From contig NZ_CP064686.1 of assembly GCF_023100905.1 (NCBI RefSeq), positions 6,820,001 through 6,884,000 of the forward strand: 64,000 nt of DNA, written 5' to 3'. The stretch is from Bradyrhizobium sp. 4. Lineage in GTDB: Bacteria > Pseudomonadota > Alphaproteobacteria > Rhizobiales > Xanthobacteraceae. Made by a program: the position numbers and the translations under genes. Positions 18,363-27,796 of the stretch are shown here, piece by piece (position 1 is the stretch's first letter; every line of letters starts with the position of its first letter). Below the pieces are notes generated by a model. That model ran no database searches. It was not told the DNA's origin and was given only the letters and a program-made list of their open reading frames with translations.

Positions 18363-19544
18363 ATGTCCGAGATGCCCCGCACCGAAAACTTCCAGCAAGC
18401 GACTGAGGTACTGCAAGCTTCACCGCCGGTGCCGGTGCGTGGTCCGACCCGGAATATGGTCCGGCGGGCGGCGTTGGCGCTCGCGTTCCTCGCGGGCACA
18501 GCAGCGATTGTCCATTACGGACACGACTACTGGGTCAACGGCCGTTATCTCGAGACAACCGACGACGCCTATGTGAAGGCCGACTCCACGATCGTCGCGC
18601 CAAAAGTCTCGGGCTACATCGCCAAGGTGCTGGTCAGCGACAACGAAAAGGTCAAAGCGGGCCAGCTGCTGGCGAAGATCGACGACCGTGACTTCAAGGC
18701 GGCGCTCGACCAGGCCCGCGCCGATGTCGCTGCGGCGGAAGCGTCGGTGCGCAACCTCGACGCCCAGCTCGAACTCCAGCAGCCGATCATCGAGCAGAGC
18801 ACGGCCGATGTCGCTGCTGCGGATGCGAATCTGAAATTTGCGCAGGAGGAGCGCGCCCGCTACGACGATTTGATGAAGTCGGGCTCAGGCACGATTCAGC
18901 GCGCACAACAGACTGACGCCGCGTTGCGCGCCAGCAACGCGCAACTGCAACATGCCAGGTCGGGCCTCGTGGCCGCGCAACGCAAGATCGACGTGCTCAC
19001 CACCCAGCGCGCGCAGGCGACAGCCCAGCTCGAGCACGCGCGCGCGGTCGCGGAGCAGGCGACCCTGAATCTCTCCTACACCGAGATTACCGCGCCGGTC
19101 GACGGCACGGTCGGCGCCCGCTCACTGCGCGTGGGACAGTTCGTGCAGGCCGGCACGCAATTGATGGCGGTGGTGCCGCTCGATTCAGTCTATGTCGTGG
19201 CGAATTTCAAGGAGACGCAGCTCACTCATGTCCGCGCCGGCCAACCGGTCGAGCTGCACGTCGACAGTTTTCGCAATCAGACCCTGCGCGGCCATGTCGA
19301 CAGCCTTTCGCCGGCGAGCGGCCTTGAATTCGCACTGCTGCCGCCCGACAACGCCACCGGCAATTTCACCAAGATCGTGCAACGGGTGCCGGTAAAGATC
19401 GTGCTCGACGACCACAGCTTGACCGGGCAGCTGCGCCCCGGCATGTCCGCGGCGCCGACTATCGACACCAAACAGGCCGTCATGGCCGAGCGCGAGACGG
19501 CCAAGCGCCTCGCCGACAATGCGACGCGACCCAACGGAGGCTAA
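18363..19544 (+). CDS. HlyD/EmrA family efflux periplasmic adaptor
   Basis: Membrane-fusion protein that links an inner-membrane MFS pump to an outer-membrane channel. 393 residues: cytoplasmic N-terminus, one membrane segment (about 36-54), a lipoyl/barrel half beginning TDDAYVKADSTIVAPKVSG, a coiled-coil hairpin rich in Ala/Gln (about 110-235), and the second half with ITAPVDGTVGARSLRVGQFV and LRPGMSAAPTID. Although the frame is open from 17985, ATG 18363 has AGGAGA upstream and starts the recognisable protein. Followed 113 nt later by the DHA2 pump gene. Likely under control of the divergent LysR protein. Confidence 0.93.
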   Translation: MSEMPRTENFQQATEVLQASPPVPVRGPTRNMVRRAALALAFLAGTAAIVHYGHDYWVNGRYLETTDDAYVKADSTIVAPKVSGYIAKVLVSDNEKVKAGQLLAKIDDRDFKAALDQARADVAAAEASVRNLDAQLELQQPIIEQSTADVAAADANLKFAQEERARYDDLMKSGSGTIQRAQQTDAALRASNAQLQHARSGLVAAQRKIDVLTTQRAQATAQLEHARAVAEQATLNLSYTEITAPVDGTVGARSLRVGQFVQAGTQLMAVVPLDSVYVVANFKETQLTHVRAGQPVELHVDSFRNQTLRGHVDSLSPASGLEFALLPPDNATGNFTKIVQRVPVKIVLDDHSLTGQLRPGMSAAPTIDTKQAVMAERETAKRLADNATRPNGG

Positions 19545-19657
19545 AGGCCGGCTCCGGCAGCAATATCAAGTCCTGCCGGATGATCCTTCCCACGCTTCCC
19601 GATGATCGAAGCCATCCGCCTGATGCATCCTGTCTCCGTACCCGAGACGAGCCTTTC

Positions 19658-21274
19658 ATGAGCACGCTCCAACCCGCCCTGAACGCCGCTTCAGCCGCCA
19701 GCATTCCTGCTCCGGCCGCGGCCGCCACGCCGGTGGTTTCCACCAAGACCTGGATTGCCGTGATCGGCGCGACACTCGGCGCCTTCATGGCGGTGCTGAA
19801 CATCCAGATCGTCAATGCCTCGCTCGCCGACATCCAGGGCGCGATCGGCGCCGGCATCGACGATGGCGGCTGGATCTCGACCTCTTATCTGATCGCGGAG
19901 ATCGTGGTCATCCCGCTCTCGGGCTGGCTGGCGCAGGTGTTCTCGATCCGCATTTATCTGCTCACCAACGCGGTCCTGTTCCTGATCCTGTCGGCCGCCT
20001 GTGCGCTGGCGCAGGACCTGCCGCAGATGATCGTGCTGCGGGCAGTGCAAGGTTTTACCGGCGGCGTGCTGATTCCGATGGCGTTCACGCTCATCATCAC
20101 ATTGCTGCCGCGCGGAAAGCAGCCGGTCGGCCTTGCGCTGTTCGCGCTGTCGGCGACGTTCGCGCCCGCGATCGGCCCGACCATCGGCGGCTACCTCACC
20201 GAAAATTTTGGCTGGCAGTACATCTTCTACGTCAATGTCGTCCCGGGCGGGATCATGGTCGGCATGCTCTGGTACGCCCTCGATGCAAAGCCCATGAAGC
20301 TTGGGCTGCTGCGCGACGGAGACTGGGCCGGCATCATCGCCATGGCGATCGGACTGTCGGCGCTGCAGACCGTGCTTGAGGAAGGCAATAAGGACGACTG
20401 GTTCGGCTCGCCCTTCATCGTCAAGCTGTCCGTCATCGCGGCCGTGGCGCTGACCGCCTTCCTGATCATCGAGCTGACCGTGAAGAAGCCGCTCCTCAAC
20501 CTGCGCCTGCTGGTCCGCCGCAATTTCGGCTTCGGCATGCTCGCGAATTTCCTGCTGGGAATCGCGCTCTACGGCTCGGTGTTCATCCTGCCGCAATATC
20601 TGGCCCGCATTCAAGGCTACAATGCCGAGCAGATCGGCATGGTGCTGGCATGGACGGGCCTGCCGCAGCTCCTGCTGATCCCGCTGGTGCCGCGGCTGAT
20701 GCAGAAGCTCGATGCGCGGCTCATCATCGGCGTCGGCTTCGTCCTGTTCGCGGCTTCCAACTTCATGAACATCTACATGACCGGCAACTATGCCGCCGAT
20801 CAATTGCTCTGGCCCAATGTGGTTCGTGCGATCGGCCAGGCGCTGGTGATGGCGCCACTGTCTGCGGTGGCGACCTCAGGCATCGAACCGGAGAACGCGG
20901 GCTCGGCCTCCGGCCTGTTCAACATGATGCGCAATCTCGGCGGCGCTGTCGGTATCGCGTTGTTGCAGACCCTGCTGACCAAGCGCGAGCAGTATCACTC
21001 CAACGTGCTGATGCAGTCGGTCTCGCTGTTCGAGCAGGCGACGCGGACACGGCTGGAACAGCTCACCCAATACTTCGTCAATCACGGCATTCTCGACCAG
21101 GCGGACGCGTTGCATCGCGCCTATGTTGCGATCGGCCATATCGTGCAGAAGCAGGCCTATATCCTCGCCTTCAGCGACACCTTCTATCTGCTCGGCGTGG
21201 CACTGATCGTCGCGCTGATCGCCACCCTTTTCCTGAAGAAGGCCGGCCCCGCCTCGGCCGGCGGCGTCCATTGA
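19658..21274 (+). CDS. DHA2 family MFS multidrug efflux pump (EmrB/QacA type)
   Basis: Proton-driven drug exporter with 14 predicted membrane segments; 538 residues from ATG 19658 (the frame is open from 19580, but that extension is not protein-like). DHA2 hallmarks: MAVLNIQIVNASLADIQGAI in TM1, SGWLAQVFSIRIYL (motif A region), RAVQGFTGGVLIPMAFTLI, and FAPAIGPTIGGYLTENFGWQ (motif C). Partner of the upstream EmrA-like adaptor; together with an outer-membrane TolC-like protein, not seen here, they would form a tripartite pump. Substrates unknown. Confidence 0.93.
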   Translation: MSTLQPALNAASAASIPAPAAAATPVVSTKTWIAVIGATLGAFMAVLNIQIVNASLADIQGAIGAGIDDGGWISTSYLIAEIVVIPLSGWLAQVFSIRIYLLTNAVLFLILSAACALAQDLPQMIVLRAVQGFTGGVLIPMAFTLIITLLPRGKQPVGLALFALSATFAPAIGPTIGGYLTENFGWQYIFYVNVVPGGIMVGMLWYALDAKPMKLGLLRDGDWAGIIAMAIGLSALQTVLEEGNKDDWFGSPFIVKLSVIAAVALTAFLIIELTVKKPLLNLRLLVRRNFGFGMLANFLLGIALYGSVFILPQYLARIQGYNAEQIGMVLAWTGLPQLLLIPLVPRLMQKLDARLIIGVGFVLFAASNFMNIYMTGNYAADQLLWPNVVRAIGQALVMAPLSAVATSGIEPENAGSASGLFNMMRNLGGAVGIALLQTLLTKREQYHSNVLMQSVSLFEQATRTRLEQLTQYFVNHGILDQADALHRAYVAIGHIVQKQAYILAFSDTFYLLGVALIVALIATLFLKKAGPASAGGVH

Positions 21275-21303
21275 CATCAATCCAGCGAGCAAGGAGAACG
21301 ACC

Positions 21304-21765
21304 ATGAAACCCCGCATGAATTTCTACCAGGCCGCACCCGACACGATGAAGGCGCTGGTGGCACTGGAAGAGCAGATCCAGTCGACGGGCCTCGAGAAAT
21401 CGCTCATCGAGCTCGTCAAGATCCGCGCGTCGCAGATCAACGGCTGTGCCTTCTGCATCAACATGCATACCGAGGACGCCCGCAAGCGCGGCGAGACCGA
21501 GCAGCGCATCTATCTGCTCAATGCCTGGCGCGAATCCCCGCTCTACACCGACCGCGAGCGCGCCGCGCTGGCCTGGACCGAATCGGTGACGCTGATCTCC
21601 GAGACGCACGCGCCTGATGACGTCTACGAGCAGGTCCGCGCGCAATTCTCCGATGCGGAGACGGTGAACCTGACCATGCTGATCGGCGCCATCAATGCCT
21701 GGAACAGAATCGCGATCGCGTTCCGTGCGGTTCACCCGGTGAAGGTGAAGGCGTCGGTGGCGTGA
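21304..21765 (+). CDS. Carboxymuconolactone decarboxylase family protein (AhpD-like)
   Basis: 153-residue all-helical protein of the CMD/AhpD fold. It has the redox motif INGCAFCINMHTEDARK (CxxC followed by His), with the upstream Glu in IELVKIRASQ, as in AhpD-like alkylhydroperoxidases rather than true decarboxylases. Strong AAGGAGA before ATG 21304. It lies 29 nt after the efflux pump gene and is probably cotranscribed, suggesting a role in peroxide or electrophile stress linked to the exported compound. Confidence 0.9.
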   Translation: MKPRMNFYQAAPDTMKALVALEEQIQSTGLEKSLIELVKIRASQINGCAFCINMHTEDARKRGETEQRIYLLNAWRESPLYTDRERAALAWTESVTLISETHAPDDVYEQVRAQFSDAETVNLTMLIGAINAWNRIAIAFRAVHPVKVKASVA

Positions 21766-21777
21766 GATGTTCTCAGC

Positions 21778-21878
21778 TGTCATGCCCCGCGCAGGCGGGC
21801 ATCCAGTATTCCAGAGACAGCGAGATTAATCACCGCCCGCGCGGCGTACTGGATCGCCCGCCTTCGCGGGCGATGACA
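21778..21878. repeat. Extragenic palindrome between convergent genes
   Basis: Near-perfect inverted arms at 21778-21808 (TGTCATGCCCCGCGCAGG...) and 21847-21878 (...CCTTCGCGGGCGATGACA), about 31 bp each, between the AhpD-like gene and the transaminase gene. Same general class as the other extragenic palindromes here but with a different sequence. Confidence 0.75.
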
Positions 21879-21891
21879 CCGAGTGCGCCGC

Positions 21892-22752
21892 TTAAACCGC
21901 CGTCGCCTTGGCGAACTCCACGTAGATCTCGCGCAGCCGCGCGGCAAGCGGGCCGGGCTTGCCGTCGCCGACCTTCTTGCCGTCGATCGCAACCACCGGC
22001 TGGACGAACAGCGACGCCGAGGTGGCGAAGGCTTCCTTGGCGGCGAGCGCCTCGGCGACCGTGAAGGAACGCTCCTCGACGCGGAGCTGACGCTCTTCCG
22101 CCAGCGCCACCACCGCCTTGCGGGTGCAGCCCGGCAGGATCGCGTTGGAGTTCTTTCGGGTCACGATGACGTCGTCCTGGGTCAGGATGAACGCCGAGGA
22201 CGAACCGCCTTCGGTGACGTAGCCGTCTTCCAGCATCCAGGCCTCGCCCGCACCGGCTTCGGCCGCGGCCTGCTTTGCCAACACTTGCGCGAGCAGTGCC
22301 ACGCTCTTGATGTCGCGCCGCTCCCAGCGGATGTCGGGCACGGTGATCACGTTGATGCCGGTCTTGGCCGAGGCGGCGTTGATGATGTCCTTCTCCGACG
22401 TGAACATTACCAGGCTCGACTTGACGTCGCCCTTGGGGAAGGCGAAGTCGCGGCCCTTGTCCGCGCCGCGGGTGACCTGGAGATAGACGAGGCCGTTCTC
22501 GACCTTGTTGCGCGCGATCAGCTCCTTCTGGAGCTCGGTGATGCGCTCGACCGTCTCGGGCAGCTTCAGCTGGATCTCGCCGACCGAGCGCTCCAGCCGC
22601 GTCAGGTGCGAGGCATTGTCGATCAGCTTGCCGTCGAGCACGGCCGAGACCTCGTAGATGCCGTCGGCAAACAGGAAGCCGCGATCGAGCACCGAAATTT
22701 TGGCGTCCGAGAGCGGGACGAATGAGCCGTTGACATAGGCGATCGGATCCAA
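21892..22752 (-). CDS. dat: D-amino-acid transaminase
   Basis: PLP-dependent fold-type IV aminotransferase that interconverts D-amino acids and 2-oxo acids (D-Ala + 2-oxoglutarate to pyruvate + D-Glu). Markers: VLDRGFLFADGIYEV at the N-terminus, catalytic Lys in RRDIKSVALL, substrate loop TEGGSSSAF. 286 residues fits. Start is a TTG at 22752 preceded by AGGAG at 9 nt. It is downstream of the GltIJKL genes on the same strand with a 98-nt gap, so imported acidic amino acids may feed it. Branched-chain aminotransferase or aminodeoxychorismate lyase are less likely given the D-AAT-like pattern. Confidence 0.88.
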   Translation of the reverse strand: MDPIAYVNGSFVPLSDAKISVLDRGFLFADGIYEVSAVLDGKLIDNASHLTRLERSVGEIQLKLPETVERITELQKELIARNKVENGLVYLQVTRGADKGRDFAFPKGDVKSSLVMFTSEKDIINAASAKTGINVITVPDIRWERRDIKSVALLAQVLAKQAAAEAGAGEAWMLEDGYVTEGGSSSAFILTQDDVIVTRKNSNAILPGCTRKAVVALAEERQLRVEERSFTVAEALAAKEAFATSASLFVQPVVAIDGKKVGDGKPGPLAARLREIYVEFAKATAV

Positions 22753-22850
22753 GGCAGGTCTCCTGGCGGGAAGAGAGATTTGGTGCGGTTATACGGGATT
22801 TGGCGACGCCCTGAAACCCGCCTTCGGCGCATCCCGGAATAACGCGAGAA

Positions 22851-23582
22851 TTAATGCGACAGGATCTTCGACAAGAACTTCTGCGCGCGGTCGCTGCGGG
22901 GCTTGCCGAAGAAATCGTCCTTCGGGGCGTCCTCGACGATCTCGCCGCGGTCCATGAAGATCACGCGGTTGGCAACCTTGCGGGCAAAGCCCATCTCGTG
23001 GGTGACGACCATCATGGTCATGCCCTCATGGGCGAGGTCCACCATGACGTCGAGCACCTCGCTCACCATTTCGGGGTCGAGCGCCGAGGTCGGCTCGTCG
23101 AACAGCATGACAATGGGATCCATTGCGAGCGCGCGAGCGATCGCCACCCGCTGCTGCTGGCCACCGGACAGGTTCGCGGGATACTTTTGCGCCTGTTCCT
23201 TCAGGCCGACGCGCTCCAGCAGCTGCATGCCTTTTGCCATCGCCTTGTCGCGCGACCGGTCGAGCACCTTCTGCTGTGCGAGACAGAGATTGTCGATGAT
23301 CTTCAGATGCGGAAACAGCTCGAAATGCTGAAACACCATGCCGACACGCGAGCGCAGCTTGGGCAGATTGGTCTTGGGATCGTTGACCTTGGTGCCATCG
23401 ACGCTGATGTCGCCTTTCTGGAACGGCTCCAGCGCGTTGACGCATTTGATCAGCGTCGACTTGCCTGATCCCGACGGACCGCAGACCACGACCACCTCGC
23501 CCTTGGTGACGCTGGTGGTGCAGTCGGTCAGCACCTGGAAGCTCGGGCTGTACCATTTGTCGACGTGGCTGATCTCGATCAT
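22851..23582 (-). CDS. gltL: Glutamate/aspartate ABC transporter ATP-binding protein
   Basis: Cytoplasmic ATPase of a polar amino acid importer, 243 residues. Walker A GPSGSGKST, Q-loop MVFQHFELFPHLK, signature LSGGQQQRVAIARAL, Walker B VMLFDEPTSALD, H-loop VVTHEMGFAR are all intact. Last gene of the gltIJKL set (8-nt gap from the permease). Very similar in layout to E. coli GltL and GlnQ; the binding protein argues for Glu/Asp. Confidence 0.95.
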   Translation of the reverse strand: MIEISHVDKWYSPSFQVLTDCTTSVTKGEVVVVCGPSGSGKSTLIKCVNALEPFQKGDISVDGTKVNDPKTNLPKLRSRVGMVFQHFELFPHLKIIDNLCLAQQKVLDRSRDKAMAKGMQLLERVGLKEQAQKYPANLSGGQQQRVAIARALAMDPIVMLFDEPTSALDPEMVSEVLDVMVDLAHEGMTMMVVTHEMGFARKVANRVIFMDRGEIVEDAPKDDFFGKPRSDRAQKFLSKILSH

Positions 23583-23590
23583 GACAAACT

Positions 23591-24283
23591 CTATCGAATG
23601 ATGGCGATGCGCGCCTGCAGGCGGCGAACGCCGAAGGACGCAACACAGGAAATGGTGAAGTAGACGATCGCTGCGAACAGATACATTTCGACCAGACGGC
23701 CGTCGCGCTGCGCGACCTTGCTCGCGGCACCGAGGAAATCGGTGATCGACAGCACGTAAACCAGTGAGGTGTCCTGGAACAGCACGATGGTCTGCGTGAT
23801 CAGCACCGGCAGCATGTTACGGAAGGCCTGCGGCAGCACGACGTAGCGCATGGTCTGGGCGTAGGTCAGGCCAAGCGCGTTGGCTGCGGCCGGCTGACCG
23901 CGCGAGATCGACTGGATGCCGGCACGCATGATCTCGGAGAAGTACGCGGCCTCGAACAAGATGAAGGTGATGAGCGAGGACGCGAACGCGCCGACACTGA
24001 TCGGGCGCGACGCGCCGGTCACCCACTGCCCGATATAGGGCACCAGGAAGTAGAACCAGAAGATCACCAGCACCAGCGGCAGCGAGCGCATGAAGTCGAC
24101 ATAGACCCCGGCGATGCGGCCCAGGATCTTGAAGCCAGACAGCCGCATCAGCGCGATTGCCGTGCCGAAGATCAGGCCGCCGAGCGCCGCAAGTCCCGTG
24201 AGCATCAGCGTGAACGTCATACCCTCGTAGAACAGATAAGGCAGCGTGCGGCGGATGACGTCGAAATCGAAATTGCTGAACAT
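23591..24283 (-). CDS. gltK: Glutamate/aspartate ABC transporter permease, second subunit
   Basis: Inner-membrane permease of the HisM/GltK family, 230 residues, about five membrane segments. The EAA loop is visible as FSEIMRAGIQSISRGQPAAA followed by ANALGLTYAQTMRYVVLPQA. GGGGAAA precedes the ATG. Four nucleotides separate it from gltJ, so the two permeases are translated together and form the heterodimeric channel. Confidence 0.94.
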   Translation of the reverse strand: MFSNFDFDVIRRTLPYLFYEGMTFTLMLTGLAALGGLIFGTAIALMRLSGFKILGRIAGVYVDFMRSLPLVLVIFWFYFLVPYIGQWVTGASRPISVGAFASSLITFILFEAAYFSEIMRAGIQSISRGQPAAANALGLTYAQTMRYVVLPQAFRNMLPVLITQTIVLFQDTSLVYVLSITDFLGAASKVAQRDGRLVEMYLFAAIVYFTISCVASFGVRRLQARIAIIR

Positions 24284-24287
24284 GGTG

Positions 24288-25019
24288 CTATTTCCCCGTG
24301 ATGTAGCCGGGGATCGCGACGTAGCGCTCGAGGAAGCGCATTGCGGTCACGACGACGGCGTTGACGAGGAGATAGAGAAGGGTCGCGGCGGTGAAGGCCT
24401 CGAACACCTGGAACGAGAATTCCTGCATCGAGCGCGCCTGTCCGGTCAACTCAAGCAAGCCGATGGTGATGGCCACAGCCGTGTTCTTGATGGTGTTGAG
24501 GAACTCGGACGTCAGCGGCGGCAGGATGATGCGAAACGCCATCGGCAGCAAGATGTAGCGATAAGCCTGCAAGGTCGTCAGGCCGAGCGCGGTCGCCGCC
24601 ATCTTCTGGCCGCGTGGGAGCGATCCGATGCCGGCCTGCAACTGCACGGCGACGCGGGCCGACATGAAGAACCCGATGCCGATCGCCGCCGTCCAGAACG
24701 GCGCATTCGGCAGCTGCTTCAGCCAGAGGCCGGCAGATTTCGGCAGCAGTTCCGGCAGCACGAAGAACCACAGGAAGAGCTGCACCAACAGCGGCATGTT
24801 GCGGAAGAATTCGACATAGGCAAAGCCGAACCAATACGCTCCCTTCGACGGCAGCGTGCGCATCACGCCGACGATCGAGCCCATGATCAGCGCGATGATC
24901 CAAGCGAGCGCACCCGTCTTAAGGGTCAGCACCAGGCCCGACAACAGCATGTCGAGATAGGTGCCGGTCCCCATCGGGTTCGGCTCGAAGAAAATTCCCC
25001 AGTTCCAGTGGTAGTTCAC
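24288..25019 (-). CDS. gltJ: Glutamate/aspartate ABC transporter permease, first subunit
   Basis: HisQ/GltJ-type permease, 243 residues. N-terminus MNYHWNWGIFFEPNPMGTG is typical of GltJ proteins; membrane segments follow, with the EAA loop VQLQAGIGSLPRGQKMAATA then LGLTTLQAYRYILLPMAFR. The start is GTG at 25019 with GGGGGA upstream. Separated from the binding-protein gene by 115 nt that hold a perfect 10-bp stem-loop. Confidence 0.94.
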   Translation of the reverse strand: MNYHWNWGIFFEPNPMGTGTYLDMLLSGLVLTLKTGALAWIIALIMGSIVGVMRTLPSKGAYWFGFAYVEFFRNMPLLVQLFLWFFVLPELLPKSAGLWLKQLPNAPFWTAAIGIGFFMSARVAVQLQAGIGSLPRGQKMAATALGLTTLQAYRYILLPMAFRIILPPLTSEFLNTIKNTAVAITIGLLELTGQARSMQEFSFQVFEAFTAATLLYLLVNAVVVTAMRFLERYVAIPGYITGK

Positions 25020-25070
25020 GTGTCCCCCGCGCGAACGCGCCAGTCATGGATGTCCTGGCGCCTATGCAAA

Positions 25071-25104
25071 TGTCCGGCCACCTTGGAGTCAAGATGGCCG
25101 GACA
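25071..25104 (-). promoter_or_regulatory. Intra-operon stem-loop between gltI and gltJ
   Basis: TGTCCGGCCA at 25071-25080 and TGGCCGGACA at 25095-25104 pair perfectly (10 bp, 14-nt loop). No T-run, so more likely an mRNA stabiliser or partial attenuator that keeps the binding protein in excess over the permeases, as seen in many ABC importer operons. Confidence 0.65.
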
Positions 25105-25134
25105 CGATCCGGATCGAAAGATCGCGGTTATAGC

Positions 25135-26046
25135 TTACTTATAATCGTCCGGGTTCGGCGAGTCGGTCGGCTTGGCGAACTCGTTCTTCAGCTCGGCCGA
25201 GATCGGGGTGTTGAGGTTCAGACCCTTCGGCGGGATCTTCTGGGTGAACCACTTCTCGTAGATCTTCTGGCCTTCCCCGGAAGTATAGAGCGCTGCGGTC
25301 GCCGCATCGACCACCTTCTTGAACGCCGCGTCGTCCTTGCGCAGCATGATGCCGTAGGGCTCAGGCTTGGAGAACGCGTCCTTGGAGATGACGTAGTCGT
25401 CGGGCGACTTCGAGCCGGCAACGAGGCTCGCGAGCAGGATGTCGTCCATCACGAAGGCGACGGCGCGGTCGGTCTCGACCATCAGGAAGGATTCGGCGTG
25501 GTCCTTGGCCGGGATGATGTTAGCGCCGAGGCTTTTCGCAACATTGGCTTCGGTGAGCTGCTTGATGTTGGTGGTGCCGGCGGTCGAGACCACCGTCTTG
25601 CCCTTGAGATCGTCGATCGACTTCAGGCCGCTCGACTTCTTGAAGACGTAGCGGCTGGCGGTCAGGTAATGGGTGTTGGTGAAGGCAACCTGCTTCTGCC
25701 GCTCGGCATTGTTGGTGGTCGAGCCGCATTCGAGGTCGATGGTGCCGTTGGCCATCAGCGGAATACGCGTCGCCGAGGTCACGGGATTGAGCTTGACCTC
25801 GAGCTTGTCGAGCTTGAGCTCCTTCTTCACGGCGTCGACGATCTTGTAGCAGATGTCCATCGCGAAGCCGATGGGCTTCTGGTTGTCATCGAGAAAGGAG
25901 AACGGGATCGAGGAGTCGCGGAAGCCGAGCGTAATGGCGCCGGTGTCCTTGATGTTCTTCAGCGTGCCGGTCAGCTCCTCGGCCCCGGCCTGGCTGACAG
26001 CGAAGGTCGCGGCGAGCGCGAGGCCGATGCTACGAAAATGTTTCAC
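25135..26046 (-). CDS. gltI: Glutamate/aspartate ABC transporter substrate-binding protein
   Basis: Periplasmic binding protein of the polar amino acid family (SBP_bac_3), 303 residues from GTG 26046, which follows AAAGGGGA; the frame extends a further 39 nt but without a better start. Signal peptide KHFRSIGLALAATFAVSQAGA. Strong likeness to E. coli GltI: LGFRDSSIPFSFLDD, TIDLECGSTTNNAERQKQVA, SAGTTNIKQL, AKDHAESFLMVETDRAVAF. First gene of the transporter operon. Confidence 0.95.
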   Translation of the reverse strand: MKHFRSIGLALAATFAVSQAGAEELTGTLKNIKDTGAITLGFRDSSIPFSFLDDNQKPIGFAMDICYKIVDAVKKELKLDKLEVKLNPVTSATRIPLMANGTIDLECGSTTNNAERQKQVAFTNTHYLTASRYVFKKSSGLKSIDDLKGKTVVSTAGTTNIKQLTEANVAKSLGANIIPAKDHAESFLMVETDRAVAFVMDDILLASLVAGSKSPDDYVISKDAFSKPEPYGIMLRKDDAAFKKVVDAATAALYTSGEGQKIYEKWFTQKIPPKGLNLNTPISAELKNEFAKPTDSPNPDDYK

Positions 26047-26145
26047 TTTTGGGTCCCCTTTCAGGATGATGCCGGCGGGATGCAAGCACAGATCGGATTG
26101 GAATAGAATGTGACTTTTGGCTGGATCGCGGCTCCGGTTAACGGC

Positions 26146-27555
26146 TCAGGCCGGCGGGCGCGTTAGCGGGCTTGTTAGCGGGCTTGGCAATTCCCCGAGA
26201 TCCCAGAACAGGCCGGCCATCACCGTCAAGGCCTCTTCGGTCAATGGCAGCAGGATGTGCTCATTGGGCGCATGCTGGGAGCAGCCGGGATAGGAGTGCG
26301 GCACCCAGATCGTCGGCAGGCGCAGGATCTCGGAGAACACGTCGTTGGGCAACGAGCCGCCGAAATTGGGCAGCACCGCCGGGACCTTGCCGGTGGTCTG
26401 ACGGACCGAATCTGCCGCCCATGTGATCCAGGGGCTGTCGAAATCCGTGCGCGAGGCGGCAAAGCTCTGCGCCGCCCGCACCTCGACCATCGGAAAGCCC
26501 TTCTGCGCCAGATGCGCGCGGATCGCCTCGATCAGCCCATCGATCCTGGTGCCGACCACGAAACGCAGTTGCAGCACGGCATTGGCGTGGCCGGGAATGG
26601 CGTTGGCCGGCTTCTCGATATTGCCCGACGACATCGCCAGCACTTCGAGCGTGTTCCAGGCGTAGAGCCGCTCGGCCGCCGAAAGACCCTCCTCGCCCCA
26701 GCCCTCGGCCAACGCCGGCTCGTCCTCGGTCGGCACCACCTGCACGTCCGCAAGATAACTGCGGATCTGGTTGGTGAGGCGCGGCGGCTTCAGCGCATCC
26801 AGCTGAAGGCGGCCGTGGCCATCGACCAGCGTCGAGATCGCGTTGACCAGAATGGTCGCGGGGTTGGCGAGCACACCGCCCCAATTGCCGGAGTGATGGC
26901 CGCCGTCGCGAAGGGTCACATCGAGATGAATGCGGATGCCGCCGCGGCAGCCGAGGAACAGGGTGGGACGGTCGGCGGACAGGCGCGGCCCGTCGGAGGC
27001 CATGAACAGATCGGCCTTGAGCGCATCGCGATTGAGATCGCAGACCTTGCCGAGATCCGGCGAACCGATCTCCTCGCCCATCTCGACGATGAACTTGGCG
27101 TTGAAGCCGAGCTTGCCGCCGCGGGCCTCGCGCACCGCGCGGAGTGCGGCCATGTTGATGCTGTGCTGGCCCTTGTTGTCGGCCGTGCCGCGACCGTAAA
27201 GACGCGTGCCCGAAACCGTGGTGCGCCAGGGATCGCGGCCGTCGCGCCACTCGCCTTCCATGCCGTCGACGACGTCGCCATGGCCGTAGATCAGCACGGT
27301 TGGCGCCGTCTCGCTCTCGTGGTGTTCTGCGAACAGGAACGGCGCCTTGCCGCTGGGAGATTCGATCATCCGGCTTTGGAAATCGAGCGCGGCGAAAGCG
27401 GGCACCATCTCCTGTTCCAGATAGGCGCGCAGCTCGACGCTCCGGTTCGGATTCTGGCTCTCGGTCCGGTAGGCGACGCGACGGTCGAGTTCAGCGAGGA
27501 ACGCGCCGGATTTGAAATCGTCACGGGCGCGGGCGATGGCATCGGCTCTGGTCAT
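26146..27555 (-). CDS. M20 family metallopeptidase (dipeptidase/deacylase)
   Basis: Zinc hydrolase of the M20/ArgE/DapE fold, 469 residues. Metal ligands and base are in place: YGHGDVVDG (His, catalytic Asp), YGRGTADNKGQ (bridging Asp), VEMGEEIGSPD (catalytic Glu-Glu), and HAPNEHI near the C-terminus. Lid domain in the middle. ATG 27555 chosen since upstream codons look non-coding. On the same strand as gltIJKL, ending 99 nt before gltI, so it may supply amino acids released from peptides or N-acyl amino acids. Substrate unknown. Confidence 0.9.
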   Translation of the reverse strand: MTRADAIARARDDFKSGAFLAELDRRVAYRTESQNPNRSVELRAYLEQEMVPAFAALDFQSRMIESPSGKAPFLFAEHHESETAPTVLIYGHGDVVDGMEGEWRDGRDPWRTTVSGTRLYGRGTADNKGQHSINMAALRAVREARGGKLGFNAKFIVEMGEEIGSPDLGKVCDLNRDALKADLFMASDGPRLSADRPTLFLGCRGGIRIHLDVTLRDGGHHSGNWGGVLANPATILVNAISTLVDGHGRLQLDALKPPRLTNQIRSYLADVQVVPTEDEPALAEGWGEEGLSAAERLYAWNTLEVLAMSSGNIEKPANAIPGHANAVLQLRFVVGTRIDGLIEAIRAHLAQKGFPMVEVRAAQSFAASRTDFDSPWITWAADSVRQTTGKVPAVLPNFGGSLPNDVFSEILRLPTIWVPHSYPGCSQHAPNEHILLPLTEEALTVMAGLFWDLGELPSPLTSPLTRPPA

Positions 27556-27796
27556 TATTTTCTTTTTTAGGTTGCGAGGCGAAGGAGCATACCCGATACG
27601 GGCAGGCCTCCGAAAGTGGCGGGGACTTCGATAGTCTTGGGATTTCGTTCTTGCTCTCTTGAGATTGGCTTGCCAAGCGCGGCAGCGCCGCTGATTTTGG
27701 CCTTGCCAACGTCGCGCTATATGCAAGAACTTCGCCAAGTTCGGGCGCAGCTCTATCATTCGAAGAGCGCCCGGTACAGGGCGCCGGGGGACCATC

